Below, in pieces: positions 17,613-28,626 of a DNA stretch of 64,000 nt. Every line of letters starts with the position of its first letter. Position 1 is the stretch's first letter. The notes beneath the pieces were generated by a model. The model did not search any database and was not told the DNA's origin. It saw only the letters and a program-made list of their open reading frames with translations. The DNA is taken from the NCBI RefSeq assembly GCF_030653755.1, contig NZ_JAURYU010000036.1, positions 1 to 64,000 on the forward strand, written 5' to 3'. Position numbers and translations under genes: made by a program. The stretch comes from Methylotenera sp. GTDB taxonomy: Bacteria > Pseudomonadota > Gammaproteobacteria > Burkholderiales > Methylophilaceae.

Positions 17613-20237
17613 TTAGAGTTCGTCAAGCAAAGCCATTTGTAATGAATGGACATGGTTAAAGTCTAAGCATTCACCATTTTTAGCGGAAATTAAAAATGTA
17701 TCTTCGGCTCGGTTTCCTAATGTGTTAATTTTTGCATTATGAAGCTTGATATCGTGTTTTAAAAACTGTTGCGCTAGTGTGGCTAATAGACCAGGTCTAT
17801 CGTTGGCAATAATATCAAGCTTATGGTTATTGTTTTCAGTCTCTTTGGTAATGGTGACTTGCGCCTGAATTGGCATGTGTTTAACCTGCCGACTGACGCG
17901 CCCCTTAAGCGGTGACTCTAGTTGATATTGATCATCAAGTTGATTAGCAAGTTCTAGTTCAATAAACTTCAATAATCCACTATAACTCACAGACTTACCA
18001 GACTGATCTAATACAATAAAACTATTTAAGGCGTAACCATGTTGGGTTGTAAAGATTTTTGCTTCTACAATGTTATATCCCATACGATCAAAGAAGTTAC
18101 ATATTCTTGCAAATAAGTCATTTTTATCCTTGATGTACAGCATAACTTGAATGCCGTCCCCATATGGGCTAAGTCTAGCGCGTACGATAGGATTTTCACT
18201 GTATAAGTGTGGCGTTAATAAGCGGCTATGCCATGCTATTTCGTCGCTCTCATGACGAACAAAGTAGTGTTCTCCGAATTGCATCCAGAGTTGCTCGTAA
18301 GTATGGTTACTTAAGCCAAACCGACTGAGTTTTTCTGATGCCTCTTTAATTCGTCGTTGGATGGTTTGTTTTGCGTGGAATGTAGGGTTTGACAGTGCGC
18401 GACAGGTTGCGGTGTATAGGTTTTCTAATAATCTAGCTTTCCAGGCATTCCACACGGCAGGGCTTGTACCGCGAATATCTGCGACGGTGAGTAAATATAG
18501 TGCGTTTAATCTACGTTCGTTTTCAACAAAGTCAGCAAATGATTCGATCACACTCGGGTCTGATAGGTCATTTTTTTGTGCTATTGACGACATTTTTAAA
18601 TGCGCTTCTACTAACCAAGAGACAAGCGCGCTATCGGCTTTAGATAAATGATGTAATTTGCAAAATTTAATGGCATCTATAGTGCCTAACGTAGAATGGT
18701 CTCCGCCGCGTCCTTTAGCAATGTCGTGAAATAAGGCTGCTAGGTAAAGTAAATGCGGTGCATCAAATTCTGAGAAAATTTGGCTACATAGTGGAAATTC
18801 ATGTTTAAGTTCAGGCTTGGCAAAGCGGCGTAAATTGCCTAGCACATTAAGGATATGTTCATCTACGGTGTAGACATGAAACAAATCATGCTGCATCTGA
18901 CCAACAATCCTCCCAAAAGCAGGAATGTAGCTACCTAGAATGCCGTATCGATTCATGGCGCGTAACGCACGATTCACACCACTTGGTTGTGACAGAATGT
19001 CTATGAATATTTTTTTGTTTTGAGCCTTTTGCCGAAAGTCTTTATTAACCAGAGGCTTTACGCGCTGTAGTGTTCGTAATAGTGAAGCACCCATCCCTGA
19101 CAGTTCGGGCTGTTGCTGAAGTAGCAAGAAAGCCTCGAAAATTGCAGAAGGGTCTCGCTGTAACAAATTTGCCGTTTTAGCTTCTAGTAAATCATTGCGC
19201 GCTTCAAATTTATCGTTGATAACACGCACTGCTGGAGGAGATGCAACGATGATCTCTTCAAGTAGCTTTAATACAATCTCATTCATGAGCTCAATAAACT
19301 TAGCACTTCTGTAGTAGCTTTGCATGAGCTGTTCACTTGCGCGCCTGCGTTGTGTGTTTGTGTAGCCTAAAATGGCAGCGAGGTCGTTTTGGAAGTCAAA
19401 CAGTAGTCTATCTTCGCGACGGCTACTTAAAAAGTGTAAATGACAGCGCAATAGCTGTAGTTTTTTTTCATGGTGGCGAATGCGCCTTGCTTCAGTCACT
19501 GAAATTATTTGATCTTTTGCAAGCGAGAGCCAAGGGTTGCTTGACGCTTCATACAGACTCTTTTTTGCTTGTAAGCTACGCGTTATCCATATTAGCATGT
19601 GCAAGTCGCGCAGACCACCAGGGCTTTCTTTGATGTTTGGCTCTAAGTTATAAGCGGTGTCATTAAATTTTGCGTGGCGCAACTCTTGTTCTTTTAATTT
19701 TGCCTTTAGAAAATCGATTGGGCTTAAGTTTTGAGCGATGTTAAATAAAAAGTTTTGATACATCAAGTCGCTGCCAGATAGTAAGCGTGATTCAAGTACG
19801 TTTGTTTGTACGGTAATATCCTTTTGCGCCTCGCTGATACATTCCTCTAAGTTCCTTACACTGTGTCCGATGTTTAGACTTAAGTCCCACATAAGCCCAA
19901 TAAGGTACTCAATACTTTTATTTAGTTGGAGATTGGTTTGGGATTCTGTTGGTATTAAAACCAATAGGTCTATATCAGAGTAAGGGAAGAGTTCACCTCG
20001 CCCATATCCGCCAACTGCAATCAGGCAGCAGGCGGGGTCAATTTGCAAATCTGACCACAGTTCTATGAGTAGTTGATCAATAAATTTACAGTGCTGTTTA
20101 AATAGGCGAGTGGTATTAGAGTGTTGTGCAAAGTCTTCTTTTAATGCCAAGAATTGCTTTTTTAAGGAAGTGCGTAAAAAGGCAATTCTTTCTTTTGAAA
20201 TTTCGATGGTTTCTATAAGGTTATTTACTTGCATCAT
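17613..20237 (-). CDS. glnD: Bifunctional [protein-PII] uridylyltransferase/uridylyl-removing enzyme
   Basis: 874 residues, the usual GlnD length. N-terminal nucleotidyltransferase motif GGYGRGE at 76-82 with Asp88 and Asp90. A central HD domain (LFHDIAKGRGGDHS, around 500) removes UMP. Two C-terminal ACT domains, the last starting near LDIIANDRPGLLATLAQQ, sense glutamine. It modifies PII proteins and so sets nitrogen assimilation. ATG at 20237 or the next codon (also ATG). It lies 52 bp downstream of map on the same strand. Confidence 0.96.
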   Translation of the reverse strand: MMQVNNLIETIEISKERIAFLRTSLKKQFLALKEDFAQHSNTTRLFKQHCKFIDQLLIELWSDLQIDPACCLIAVGGYGRGELFPYSDIDLLVLIPTESQTNLQLNKSIEYLIGLMWDLSLNIGHSVRNLEECISEAQKDITVQTNVLESRLLSGSDLMYQNFLFNIAQNLSPIDFLKAKLKEQELRHAKFNDTAYNLEPNIKESPGGLRDLHMLIWITRSLQAKKSLYEASSNPWLSLAKDQIISVTEARRIRHHEKKLQLLRCHLHFLSSRREDRLLFDFQNDLAAILGYTNTQRRRASEQLMQSYYRSAKFIELMNEIVLKLLEEIIVASPPAVRVINDKFEARNDLLEAKTANLLQRDPSAIFEAFLLLQQQPELSGMGASLLRTLQRVKPLVNKDFRQKAQNKKIFIDILSQPSGVNRALRAMNRYGILGSYIPAFGRIVGQMQHDLFHVYTVDEHILNVLGNLRRFAKPELKHEFPLCSQIFSEFDAPHLLYLAALFHDIAKGRGGDHSTLGTIDAIKFCKLHHLSKADSALVSWLVEAHLKMSSIAQKNDLSDPSVIESFADFVENERRLNALYLLTVADIRGTSPAVWNAWKARLLENLYTATCRALSNPTFHAKQTIQRRIKEASEKLSRFGLSNHTYEQLWMQFGEHYFVRHESDEIAWHSRLLTPHLYSENPIVRARLSPYGDGIQVMLYIKDKNDLFARICNFFDRMGYNIVEAKIFTTQHGYALNSFIVLDQSGKSVSYSGLLKFIELELANQLDDQYQLESPLKGRVSRQVKHMPIQAQVTITKETENNNHKLDIIANDRPGLLATLAQQFLKHDIKLHNAKINTLGNRAEDTFLISAKNGECLDFNHVHSLQMALLDEL

Positions 20238-20289
20238 GCACCATCGTTAATTTAAAACGTTAATTTAAAAATTTGGCATTAAAACTTTA

Positions 20290-21093
20290 TCAATTGCTAA
20301 TAAATGCTGGAGGGGGAGGCGAGCCAGCAGATAGTGTCATGACTTCATAGCCTGTGTCTGTGACCAATATGGTGTGCTCCCACTGGGCAGATAAGCTACG
20401 ATCTTTAGTTACGATAGTCCAGCCGTCAGGCATTTGTTTGATATCGCGCTTTCCTGCATTAATCATAGGTTCAATAGTAAACATCATGCCAGCTTGCAAT
20501 TTTAGTCCTGCACCTGGTCTTCCATAATGTAGCACTTGAGGATCTTCATGAAAAACTTTGCCGATACCATGACCGCAAAACTCACGCACGACACTGTAGC
20601 CACTTTTCTCAGCAAATGTTTGTATGGCAAACCCAATGTCGCCTAAAGTTGCACCTGGTTTAACTTTATCAATACCTAACCACATCGCTTGGTAAGTGAT
20701 TTCACATAAGCGTTTTGCTTGTATTGAAGTTTCACCTACATAAAACATGCGGCTAGTGTCACCATGGTAACCATCTTTAATCACGGTAATGTCAATATTG
20801 ACGATATCGCCATTTTTTAGGACTTTGTCACTAGGAACGCCGTGGCAAATTTGCTGGTTAATAGAAGTGCAAATGGACTTCGGGTAAGGTTTGTGGCCAT
20901 CCGGCGCATAATTTAAAGGCGCAGGAATTGCTTTTTGCATATCTACAATATAGTCATGGCAAAGTTTATCAAGTGCATCTGTGGTAATGCCATGTACGAC
21001 GTGAGGAGTAATGAAGTCCAGCACTTCTGAGGCTAGCTTGCCCGCGATGCGCATCTTTTCGATATCTTGTTGATTCTTAATTGAGATTGCCAT
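20290..21093 (-). CDS. map: Methionine aminopeptidase type I
   Basis: 267 residues. Metal-ligand motifs of type I MetAP are present: NIDITVIKDGYHGDTSRMF, REFCGHGIGKVFHEDP and MFTIEPM, and a C-terminal QWEHTILVTDTG. It removes N-terminal methionine after deformylation. In many betaproteobacteria map lies next to rpsB; here an HDOD gene is inserted between them and map is on the opposite strand to rpsB, with glnD after it. Confidence 0.95.
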   Translation of the reverse strand: MAISIKNQQDIEKMRIAGKLASEVLDFITPHVVHGITTDALDKLCHDYIVDMQKAIPAPLNYAPDGHKPYPKSICTSINQQICHGVPSDKVLKNGDIVNIDITVIKDGYHGDTSRMFYVGETSIQAKRLCEITYQAMWLGIDKVKPGATLGDIGFAIQTFAEKSGYSVVREFCGHGIGKVFHEDPQVLHYGRPGAGLKLQAGMMFTIEPMINAGKRDIKQMPDGWTIVTKDRSLSAQWEHTILVTDTGYEVMTLSAGSPPPPAFISN

Positions 21094-21300
21094 GATTTTT
21101 TTGTTGTAGATTGCTAATGTGTCATTTTATCATAGCATAACAAATCTAGCCTGATGCGACACCGGCATTTTGCAAGACATTCTTTAGTGTTCAATAAATT
21201 TAGCTTCATCAATTAAGTGCTATTACTTTAATTTTTATAAATGATTGTTTCAGCTTAAAAATGTAATATGTAATATAGTCCAGTAAAAGGAGGTTGGTAC

Positions 21301-22137
21301 ATGGCAACGATACCTGTAGATTTGGCGGCAAGAGACTTAAATGCATGGGTGACTTTTTTGAGAACTGCGGAAATCCCAGTGCTCAAACAAACTGCGCGTG
21401 AAATTGGACGTTTACAAGAAGATGAGGATAACCTCAGTGCGCGTGCAATCACAAATGTCGTTCTTAATGACCCTATGATGGTTTTTAAAGTGCTAAGTTA
21501 TGCCCAGAAACACCGGTCACGTAGCCAGTTGCAAGACCTTGCACAGGTGGAGCAAGCCATCATGATGATGGGTACTGGTGTGTTTTTTAGAAACATTCCC
21601 CCAGTACCTTTAGTTGAAGATGCCCTTAAGGCTAACTTAACCGGATTGATGCAGTTGCTTAAGTTGATTAAACGAGCACATATAGCAGCCAGTTTTGCGG
21701 TTGATTGGGCTGCACATTTGAATGACTTGCATGCGGAAGAAGTGCTTATTGCTGCATTGCTGCATGATTTATCTGAAATGCTGATGTGGTGTTACGTTCC
21801 TGATAAAATGAATCTGATTCATACCATGCAAGTGGCTGATAAGGCATTGCGTAGCAAAGCTGTGCAGCAGGAGGTGCTGGGGTTCGTGCTACATGATTTA
21901 CAAGCGCAGCTGGTGGAGGTCTTCCAACTTCCACCGTTACTTGGCAAACTTATGCAAGATGGTGCTTCAGATGAGCAGCGTGTCAGAAATGTTACGCTTG
22001 CGGTGAACCTAGCAAGGCATTCAGCTAATGGTTGGGGTGATGCAGCGTTACCTGATGATTATCGCGATATTGCGGAGTTGCTTCGTTTAGATGTAGATAG
22101 AGTGATGCGTGTGGTTGGCGTACCTGACGCATCATGA
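21301..22137 (+). CDS. HDOD-domain signalling protein
   Basis: 278 residues matching the HDOD family (degenerate HD-like fold). Recognisable parts are the N-terminal IPVLKQTAREIGRLQ, the NDPMMVFKVLSYAQ helix and ALLHDLSEMLMWCYVP around residue 155. HDOD proteins act in signalling and stress or motility control, and most lack metal-dependent hydrolase activity. No extra output domain is fused. The ATG follows AGGAGG at close spacing. It sits alone between divergent map and rpsB. Confidence 0.8.
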   Translation: MATIPVDLAARDLNAWVTFLRTAEIPVLKQTAREIGRLQEDEDNLSARAITNVVLNDPMMVFKVLSYAQKHRSRSQLQDLAQVEQAIMMMGTGVFFRNIPPVPLVEDALKANLTGLMQLLKLIKRAHIAASFAVDWAAHLNDLHAEEVLIAALLHDLSEMLMWCYVPDKMNLIHTMQVADKALRSKAVQQEVLGFVLHDLQAQLVEVFQLPPLLGKLMQDGASDEQRVRNVTLAVNLARHSANGWGDAALPDDYRDIAELLRLDVDRVMRVVGVPDAS

Positions 22138-22334
22138 TTCTGAAATAATATTCAACAAACTCTAGCATACTCAACTGCTTGGTGTTATTATTACGCCTTT
22201 GCGTTTTCTGCAAAACATTTTCTATTAACTAGTAAATGACTAATTTACATACAGCCCATTCTAGGGTGCTTAGATTTTTTCTGAGTGTTTCTGGTGCTGT
22301 GTGAATTGATAACCCTTTAGAAGAGAGATTTAAC

Positions 22335-23072
22335 ATGTCTGTTACCATGCGTCAAATGCTGGAAGCTGGAGTTCACTTCGGCCATCAAACTCGTTACTGG
22401 AACCCAAAAATGGCACCGTTCATTTTCGGTGACCGCAACAAAATCCATATCGTAAACCTTGAAAAAACATTACCAATGTTTGAAGATGCACTAAAGCACG
22501 TGCGTACATTGGCTGCAAACAAGGGTCGTATTCTATTTGTAGGTACTAAACGCCAAGCACGCGACATTGTGAAAGAAGAAGCGACTCGTGCAGGTTGTGC
22601 TTACGTAAATCACCGTTGGTTAGGTGGTATGCTGACTAACTTTAAAACAGTTAAGCAATCTATCAAGCGCTTGCAAGACTTTGAAACAATGTTGCAAGAT
22701 GGCAGTCTTGAAAAATTCGGTAAAAAAGAAGCTTTAGGCTACAAGCGTGAAGTTGAAAAACTTGAGCGTTCTATCGGTGGTATTAAAGAGATGGGTGGCT
22801 TGCCAGACGCTATTTTTATCATTGATGTTGGCCATGAAAGTGGTGCAATTACTGAAGCGGCTAAGTTGGGTATTCCAGTGATTGGTGTTGTTGATACCAA
22901 CAACTCACCTGATGGCGTGGCTTATGTAATTCCTGGTAACGATGACTCTAGCCGTGCAATTCGCTTGTATGCACGTGGTATCGCTGATGCGGTATTGGAA
23001 GGTCGTAGTTCAGTGATTACTGAAATTGTTAAATCAGCGACTGAAGAAGTTGCTGAAACAGTTGCAGAGTAA
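22335..23072 (+). CDS. rpsB: 30S ribosomal protein S2
   Basis: 245 residues with S2 signatures [37 protein letters not shown] and the late [21 protein letters not shown]. Normal length. A leader of about 200 bp precedes it, and a strong terminator-like hairpin follows before tsf, as in other bacteria where S2 controls this unit. Confidence 0.97.
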   Translation: MSVTMRQMLEAGVHFGHQTRYWNPKMAPFIFGDRNKIHIVNLEKTLPMFEDALKHVRTLAANKGRILFVGTKRQARDIVKEEATRAGCAYVNHRWLGGMLTNFKTVKQSIKRLQDFETMLQDGSLEKFGKKEALGYKREVEKLERSIGGIKEMGGLPDAIFIIDVGHESGAITEAAKLGIPVIGVVDTNNSPDGVAYVIPGNDDSSRAIRLYARGIADAVLEGRSSVITEIVKSATEEVAETVAE

Positions 23073-23085
23073 TTAATTCTGTTTG

Positions 23086-23110
23086 AAAAAGGGGCTTCTG
23101 GCCCCTTTTT
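23086..23110 (+). terminator. Terminator/attenuator between rpsB and tsf
   Basis: Perfect 10-bp stem AAAAAGGGGC / GCCCCTTTTT with a TTCTG loop, ending in a T-tract, 14 bp after the rpsB stop. It probably sets the ratio of rpsB to tsf transcripts. Confidence 0.88.
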
Positions 23111-23155
23111 AATTTTAACAATTTAAATATAAAAAATACAATTATATCAAATAGT

Positions 23156-23180
23156 TAGTTTGCATTTTTAATGCAAACTA
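23156..23180 (+). repeat. Inverted repeat (hairpin) in the tsf leader
   Basis: Perfect 10-bp arms TAGTTTGCAT / ATGCAAACTA around a TTTTA loop, ending 20 bp ahead of the tsf ATG and just before its AAGGAG. It follows an A+T-rich stretch and has no T-tract, so it is not a plain terminator. It may be an operator or an mRNA control element. Confidence 0.7.
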
Positions 23181-23200
23181 TGAATATTAAGGAGCTTAAA

Positions 23201-24076
23201 ATGGCTGAAATTACCGCAAGCATGGTAAAAGAATTACGTGAGCGTACAGATGCGCCGATGATGGATTGCAAAAAAGCATTAACTGAAGCTGAAGGCGACA
23301 TGACGCGTGCAGAAGAAATCTTACGCGTACGTTTTGGTAACAAAGCGAGCAAAGCTGCTGGTCGTGTGGCTGCTGAAGGTACAGTGGGTATTTCTATTAG
23401 TGCTGATGGCAAAACAGGTGCGATGGTTGAAGTTAACTCTGAAACTGACTTCTGTGCTAAAAACGAAGACTTCTTGAAATTTGTGAACGAGTTGGCTGGT
23501 GTGATTGCTGCTAGCAATGCGAGCGACATCGCTGAAGCTGGTGCACTTACAATGGCAGGCTCAACTGTTGAAGAAACACGTGCGCAGTTAGTTGGTAAAA
23601 TTGGTGAAAACATTACACCACGTCGTTTTGTTCGCCCAGTAGTGCAAGGCAAATTAACAAGCTATGTACATGGTAGCCGAATTGGTGTTTTAGTAGATAT
23701 CGTTGGTGGTGATGATGCTTTAGCTAAAGATGTAGCAATGCATATTGCTGCAGCTAAACCTAAATCATTAGATGCATCTGGTATTGATGCAAGCCTAATT
23801 GAAGCAGAACGTCGTGTTGCAATCGAAAAAGCAAAAGAAGCTGGTAAACCTGAAGCGATGTTGGAAAAAATTGCAGATGGTACAGTGCAAAAATTCTTAA
23901 AAGAAGTGACGTTGTTAAGCCAAGTTTTTGTTAAAGATGACAAAATGACGATTGAGCAATTGCTTAAATCAAAAGGTGCAACAATCGCTTCATTCACCAT
24001 GTATACAGTTGGTGAAGGCATTGAAAAAGTAGTTGTTGACTATGCAGCAGAGGTTGCAGCAGCAGCGAAAGTGTAA
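23201..24076 (+). CDS. tsf: Translation elongation factor Ts
   Basis: 291 residues from the ATG at 23201 with AAGGAG at 6 nt spacing. An ATG at 23171 is also in frame but lies inside the leader hairpin and lacks a ribosome-binding site. The N-terminal UBA-like domain ([19 protein letters not shown]) and the two core domains are complete; the exchange motif [10 protein letters not shown] is present. It recycles EF-Tu by GDP/GTP exchange. Confidence 0.97.
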   Translation: MAEITASMVKELRERTDAPMMDCKKALTEAEGDMTRAEEILRVRFGNKASKAAGRVAAEGTVGISISADGKTGAMVEVNSETDFCAKNEDFLKFVNELAGVIAASNASDIAEAGALTMAGSTVEETRAQLVGKIGENITPRRFVRPVVQGKLTSYVHGSRIGVLVDIVGGDDALAKDVAMHIAAAKPKSLDASGIDASLIEAERRVAIEKAKEAGKPEAMLEKIADGTVQKFLKEVTLLSQVFVKDDKMTIEQLLKSKGATIASFTMYTVGEGIEKVVVDYAAEVAAAAKV

Positions 24077-24107
24077 TTAACGATAAGGTTAAACACCTTT
24101 GAAAATT

Positions 24108-24144
24108 AAAATGGATTAAGCAAGTTGCTTAGTCCATTTTTTTT
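24108..24144 (+). terminator. Terminator after tsf
   Basis: Long stem AAAATGGATTAAGC / GCTTAGTCCATTTT (one G-T pair) with an AAGTT loop and a T-run. It separates tsf from pyrH. Confidence 0.88.
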
Positions 24145-24246
24145 AATAAAAATAAGCATTAAATTTACGTCTTTAAGGTTCAATTTTTATGCCTAAATGC
24201 CTTATTTTATGCTTAAATAAGCAAACTTAAAATTTGAGGAGTCCTC

Positions 24247-24963
24247 GTGTCCGTACCAGCTTACAAGCGCATTTTACTTAAACTTTCAGGTGAGGCATTG
24301 ATGGGCGATGATGCATATGGTATCAATCGCGCAACCATCACCAGAATTGTGAATGAAGTCAAAGAAGTAGTAGATTTAGGCGTGCAAGTTGCAGTGGTAA
24401 TCGGTGGAGGTAATATTTTCCGTGGAGTAGCACCAGCAGCGGAAGGCATGGATAGAGCAACAGCCGACTATATGGGGATGTTGGCAACCGTCATGAACGC
24501 GATGGCATTGCAAGATGCTATGAAAAATATTGGTTTAAATGCTCGTGTGCAGTCAGCCTTGAGTATAGAGCAGGTGGCTGAACCTTATATCCGCGGTAAA
24601 GCCATTCGTTATTTAGAAGAAGGTCGTGTGGTGATTTTTGGTGCAGGGACAGGTAATCCATTTTTCACAACAGATACTGCTGCTGCCTTGCGTGGCATGG
24701 AAATCAATGCTGAAATTGTGATAAAGGCTACAAAGGTAGATGGTGTATATACCGATGATCCTAAAACAAATCCAGAAGCGATGCGTTATAAAACGATTAG
24801 TTTTGATGAGGCAATTTCAAAAAACCTTAAAGTAATGGATGCAACAGCGCTAACGCTATGTCGTGATCAAAAGCTACCTATCTCTGTATTCAGTATCTTT
24901 AAGCAAGGCGCTTTGAAAAAAGTGGTAATGGGTGAAGATGAGGGAACAATGGTCTTACCATAA
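24247..24963 (+). CDS. pyrH: UMP kinase
   Basis: 238 residues of the amino-acid-kinase fold. Motifs: [35 protein letters not shown] and [14 protein letters not shown]. It phosphorylates UMP to UDP, feeding nucleotide and envelope sugar pools. It starts with GTG at 24247 behind a GAGGAG. Conserved position between tsf and frr. Confidence 0.97.
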   Translation: MSVPAYKRILLKLSGEALMGDDAYGINRATITRIVNEVKEVVDLGVQVAVVIGGGNIFRGVAPAAEGMDRATADYMGMLATVMNAMALQDAMKNIGLNARVQSALSIEQVAEPYIRGKAIRYLEEGRVVIFGAGTGNPFFTTDTAAALRGMEINAEIVIKATKVDGVYTDDPKTNPEAMRYKTISFDEAISKNLKVMDATALTLCRDQKLPISVFSIFKQGALKKVVMGEDEGTMVLP

Positions 24964-25105
24964 AGTGCATATTGCATATGTTTTGATTATCAAATGTATG
25001 CTTGTGCCAGATTTGTAGTGAATGTGATGTTAATACATTATAGGGTGAAGTAAAGGTTAATATATAAATCAGTTTTATAATATTAAAGCTGAGTTGGAGA
25101 AATAA

Positions 25106-25663
25106 ATGCTAGAAGATGTTAAAAAAAATGCTGAACTAAAAATGCAAAAATCATTAGAGTCTCTAAAAAATGATTTGGCTAAAGTACGTACTGGTCGCGC
25201 TCATGTAGGCTTATTAGATCATGTGATGGTTGATTATTACGGCTCTATGGTCGCCGTTAACCAAGTAGCCAATGTTAACTTGGGTGACTCACGTACAATT
25301 AATGTACAACCATATGAAAAAAATATGATTGGTAAAGTAGAAAAAGCGATTCGTGACAGTGACCTAGGTTTGAATCCCGCAACTAACGGTGATTTGATTC
25401 GTGTGCCGATGCCGATGCTCACAGAAGAGCGTCGTCGTGATTTAACAAAGATCGTTCGTACAGAGGGCGAGGGCGCTAAAGTGGCCATTCGCAACGTTCG
25501 TCGTGATGCAAATGATGCGCTTAAAAAGTTAATTAAAGATAAAGCAATTTCTGAAGATGATGAGCGCCGCGCGCAAGATGAAATACAGAAAGCAACAGAT
25601 AAAGCAGTTGCTGAAGTTGATAAAATGTTGCAAGTTAAAGAAACAGATTTAATGGCGGTCTAA
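25106..25663 (+). CDS. frr: Ribosome recycling factor
   Basis: 185 residues. Typical RRF start (ML[17 protein letters not shown]), the hinge region with [13 protein letters not shown] and the end helix [18 protein letters not shown]. With EF-G it splits post-termination ribosomes. A 142-bp gap after pyrH leaves room for its own promoter. Confidence 0.97.
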   Translation: MLEDVKKNAELKMQKSLESLKNDLAKVRTGRAHVGLLDHVMVDYYGSMVAVNQVANVNLGDSRTINVQPYEKNMIGKVEKAIRDSDLGLNPATNGDLIRVPMPMLTEERRRDLTKIVRTEGEGAKVAIRNVRRDANDALKKLIKDKAISEDDERRAQDEIQKATDKAVAEVDKMLQVKETDLMAV

Positions 25664-25734
25664 TAGTGCAAATGGTTAAGTCTATGGCACATTCTTATTG
25701 TAGTTATTCTATTTGTTTAGACTTGAGGTATTAA

Positions 25735-26493
25735 TTGGCTTTGTTCTCAAGTGCAACACAACGAGTTCCTCCAGTAGCCGAGGTGCCTAAGCACGTTGCG
25801 GTCATCATGGACGGTAACGGCCGTTGGGCGCGAAAGCGCTTTTTACCACGCATCGCTGGCCACAAACGTGGTGTAGAGACTGTGCGTGATTTAGTGAAAA
25901 AGTGCATAGAAATTAAAGTTGAATATCTCACTTTGTTTGCCTTTAGTAGTGAGAATTGGCGTCGCCCGCCAGAAGAGGTTTCTTTTTTGATGGGCCTTTT
26001 TATGGAGGCGCTTAAACGTGAAGTCAATAAGCTACACCAAAATAATATCAAGCTTGTAATGATTGGTGATCGAAGTCGCTTTGATGCAGGGTTGATTAAG
26101 AAAATAGAAGCATCCGAGCAATTAACAGCTGATAACACAGGCTTGGTATTAACGATAGCCGCTAATTACGGTGGGCGCTGGGATGTGCTTCAGGCTGTTA
26201 ATAAGCTCCATAGTGCAGAGCCAGCACTAGCTGGCGCCTATAATGAAGATCACATAACCCCTTATCTATCGATGAATTATGCACCAGAGCCAGATTTATT
26301 TATACGCACAGGTGGTGAGAAGCGGATTAGTAACTTTCTTTTATGGCAACTGGCCTATACAGAGCTTTATTTCACAGATACGCTGTGGCCAGACTTCAAT
26401 GAGGCTGCATTTAATTCGGCTATTCAATCTTATCAACAACGTGAGCGTCGCTTTGGGCGTACCAGTGAGCAACTTTCAGAGACACCTCGTTAA
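25735..26493 (+). CDS. uppS: Undecaprenyl diphosphate synthase
   Basis: 252 residues. The cis-prenyltransferase signature [15 protein letters not shown] contains catalytic Asp26; also [11 protein letters not shown] and [18 protein letters not shown]. It makes the C55 lipid carrier for peptidoglycan and O-antigen. The start is TTG at 25735 with GAGG 6 nt upstream; no ATG fits. Start of the isoprenoid/phospholipid part of the cluster. Confidence 0.96.
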   Translation: MALFSSATQRVPPVAEVPKHVAVIMDGNGRWARKRFLPRIAGHKRGVETVRDLVKKCIEIKVEYLTLFAFSSENWRRPPEEVSFLMGLFMEALKREVNKLHQNNIKLVMIGDRSRFDAGLIKKIEASEQLTADNTGLVLTIAANYGGRWDVLQAVNKLHSAEPALAGAYNEDHITPYLSMNYAPEPDLFIRTGGEKRISNFLLWQLAYTELYFTDTLWPDFNEAAFNSAIQSYQQRERRFGRTSEQLSETPR

Positions 26494-26531
26494 AAGTTAC
26501 TCGAATTTCAATTAATAATAATGATATAAAA

Positions 26532-27356
26532 ATGCTAAAAACTCGAGTGATTACCGCCATATTGTTGGTTACTGGTCTATTGTTGACTATATTTTTAGCA
26601 TCTAAGCAGGTATGGGCGCTATTTATGCTTGCTATTTCATTATTTGCTGTTGCTGAATGGGCTGATTTGATTAAGCTCAGCCGTACTCAGTCTTTTATCT
26701 ATATTGCGTTGGCTACGTTAGCTGGCGTTTTCCTGTTGTTGCTGCCTCATACTGCTCTGGCGCCATATCTGCATACCATTATTTTATGCTTGTTAGGTCT
26801 TTCTACTTTGTTTTGGATTGTTGTGGCGCCATTATGGCTACTGCAACGCAAAGCTTGTCAAAATAGCTTAATGATGAGAATTGTCGGTATTTTAATGATT
26901 ATTGCAACATGGATTGCACTGGTTGGATTGCATGAAATCAATCCTTGGTTGTTGCTTGGTGTACTAGCTACGGTTAGTTTGGCAGATAGTGCTGCATATT
27001 TTGCAGGGAAACGTTTTGGTCGCCATAAGCTGGCACCTAATATCAGCCCAGGAAAGACATGGGAAGGCGTGTTAGGTGCGCTTGGTGCGGTTACTGTTTA
27101 TGGTGGGTTACTTTGTTTTTATCTACAACTAAATATGTGGCTAATACCTGCATTGTGGATACTTGTTACGTTTAGCATCGTGGGCGATTTGGTGGAGTCT
27201 TTAATGAAGCGTCAAGCTGGATTAAAAGACAGTGGTCAGTTATTGCCAGGGCATGGTGGTGTTTTAGATAGGATTGACGGATTTATCCCAACGTTGCCAA
27301 TGGTGCTACTCTTTATTTATGTTTTACAATTTTCAGGGTTAAATGTGCATGGTTAA
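26532..27356 (+). CDS. cdsA: Phosphatidate cytidylyltransferase
   Basis: 274 residues, strongly hydrophobic with about eight membrane helices. The CDS signature near the C-terminus ([19 protein letters not shown], then [14 protein letters not shown]) is intact. It makes CDP-diacylglycerol from phosphatidate and CTP in the inner membrane. It overlaps the start of dxr. Confidence 0.95.
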   Translation: MLKTRVITAILLVTGLLLTIFLASKQVWALFMLAISLFAVAEWADLIKLSRTQSFIYIALATLAGVFLLLLPHTALAPYLHTIILCLLGLSTLFWIVVAPLWLLQRKACQNSLMMRIVGILMIIATWIALVGLHEINPWLLLGVLATVSLADSAAYFAGKRFGRHKLAPNISPGKTWEGVLGALGAVTVYGGLLCFYLQLNMWLIPALWILVTFSIVGDLVESLMKRQAGLKDSGQLLPGHGGVLDRIDGFIPTLPMVLLFIYVLQFSGLNVHG

Positions 27357-28587
27357 TGCATCAGCAGTAGATAGTAAGGGTGCATCTTCCCAATGTGCAG
27401 TTCAGCAAGTGACTATACTTGGTGCAACTGGCACAATAGGCACACAAACTTTAGATGTAATTAGTCAACATCCAGACCGATTTAAAGTATTTGCTTTAAC
27501 AGCAAGTACAAATGTACAGAGCTTGTTTGATCTGTGTGTAAAGCATAAGCCGCGCTATGCAGTCATGTTGTCGTCAGAAGCTGCTTCGGCTTTATCTGAT
27601 CAGTTAAAAAAGGCTGGCCTAGCAACAGAGGTGTTGCAAGGTGAGGATGCGCTTAGTGATGTTGCTTCGCATCAGGATGTCGATGTGGTCATGGCGGCAA
27701 TTGTTGGTGCTGCGGGCTTGCATCCAGCGATGGCCGCTGCGCGTGCTGGTAAACGAATTTTGTTGGCGAACAAAGAAACATTGGTGATGGCAGGCAATTT
27801 GTTTATGCAAGCTGTCATTGATGGCGGTGCGACTTTGCTTCCTATTGACAGTGAGCATAATGCGATATTTCAGGTCATGCCATATCAGCGTACCCGAGTT
27901 TTAGTCGATATAGGGGTGAAGCGGATTTTGTTAACAGCATCAGGCGGCCCATTTCGTAATGCAACTATAGAACAGTTAAGTAACGTAACACGAGCACAGG
28001 CATTGAATCATCCAAATTGGGTGATGGGGCCAAAGATTACGATTGACTCAGCTACGATGATGAATAAGGGCTTGGAGGTCATTGAAGCGCATTGGCTATT
28101 TAATGCAGCTTCCGCCCAAATTGAAGTGGTTGTGCATCCTCAAAGCGTCATACACTCGATGGTTGAATATAATGATGGTAGTGTGTTAGCGCAACTAGGC
28201 AACCCTGATATGCGCACACCAATTGCATACGGATTAGGCTATCCTGACAGGTTGGCGAGTGGCGTCAGTAGTTTGGATTTGTTGAAAATTGGGCGATTAG
28301 ACTTTTGTGCGCCTGATCAGAATATGTTTCCTTGTTTACGCCTAGCTTACGAAGCATTGGATGCAGGTGGAACCGCACCAGCCATTTTGAATGCAGCCAA
28401 TGAAGTTGCAGTTGAAGCATTCCTCGCTGATCAGATTGGATTTATGGATATTCCAGCGTTAATTGAATCCGTTTTAACGGCATCTAGTATAGATGCCGTG
28501 ACGTCAATACCACAATTAGTCGATGTCGATGCAAACGCAAGACGTGTTGCAAGGTCTTGGCTTAAGTCGCTATCAAGGGTTAATTAA
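27349..28587 (+). CDS. dxr: 1-deoxy-D-xylulose 5-phosphate reductoisomerase
   Basis: 412 residues from the ATG at 27349 (an ATG at 27343 is two codons earlier). NADPH-binding [18 protein letters not shown], metal and substrate motifs [11 protein letters not shown] and TASGGPFRN, and [14 protein letters not shown]. Second step of the MEP isoprenoid route, supplying both uppS and the HpnCDE squalene route. It overlaps cdsA by 8 bases, so the two are probably coupled. Confidence 0.96.
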   Translation: MVNASAVDSKGASSQCAVQQVTILGATGTIGTQTLDVISQHPDRFKVFALTASTNVQSLFDLCVKHKPRYAVMLSSEAASALSDQLKKAGLATEVLQGEDALSDVASHQDVDVVMAAIVGAAGLHPAMAAARAGKRILLANKETLVMAGNLFMQAVIDGGATLLPIDSEHNAIFQVMPYQRTRVLVDIGVKRILLTASGGPFRNATIEQLSNVTRAQALNHPNWVMGPKITIDSATMMNKGLEVIEAHWLFNAASAQIEVVVHPQSVIHSMVEYNDGSVLAQLGNPDMRTPIAYGLGYPDRLASGVSSLDLLKIGRLDFCAPDQNMFPCLRLAYEALDAGGTAPAILNAANEVAVEAFLADQIGFMDIPALIESVLTASSIDAVTSIPQLVDVDANARRVARSWLKSLSRVN

Positions 28588-28626
28588 CGATATGCCATAT
28601 TTCCTGATTACTCGATACCAATCGCT

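Noticed and set aside
23662-24021. Long open frame on the minus strand inside tsf
   Set aside because: A shadow of tsf codon bias; no ribosome-binding site and low-complexity Ser/Ile/Ala composition.
26279-26515. Second plus-strand open frame inside uppS
   Set aside because: Fully inside uppS in another frame, with no ribosome-binding site.
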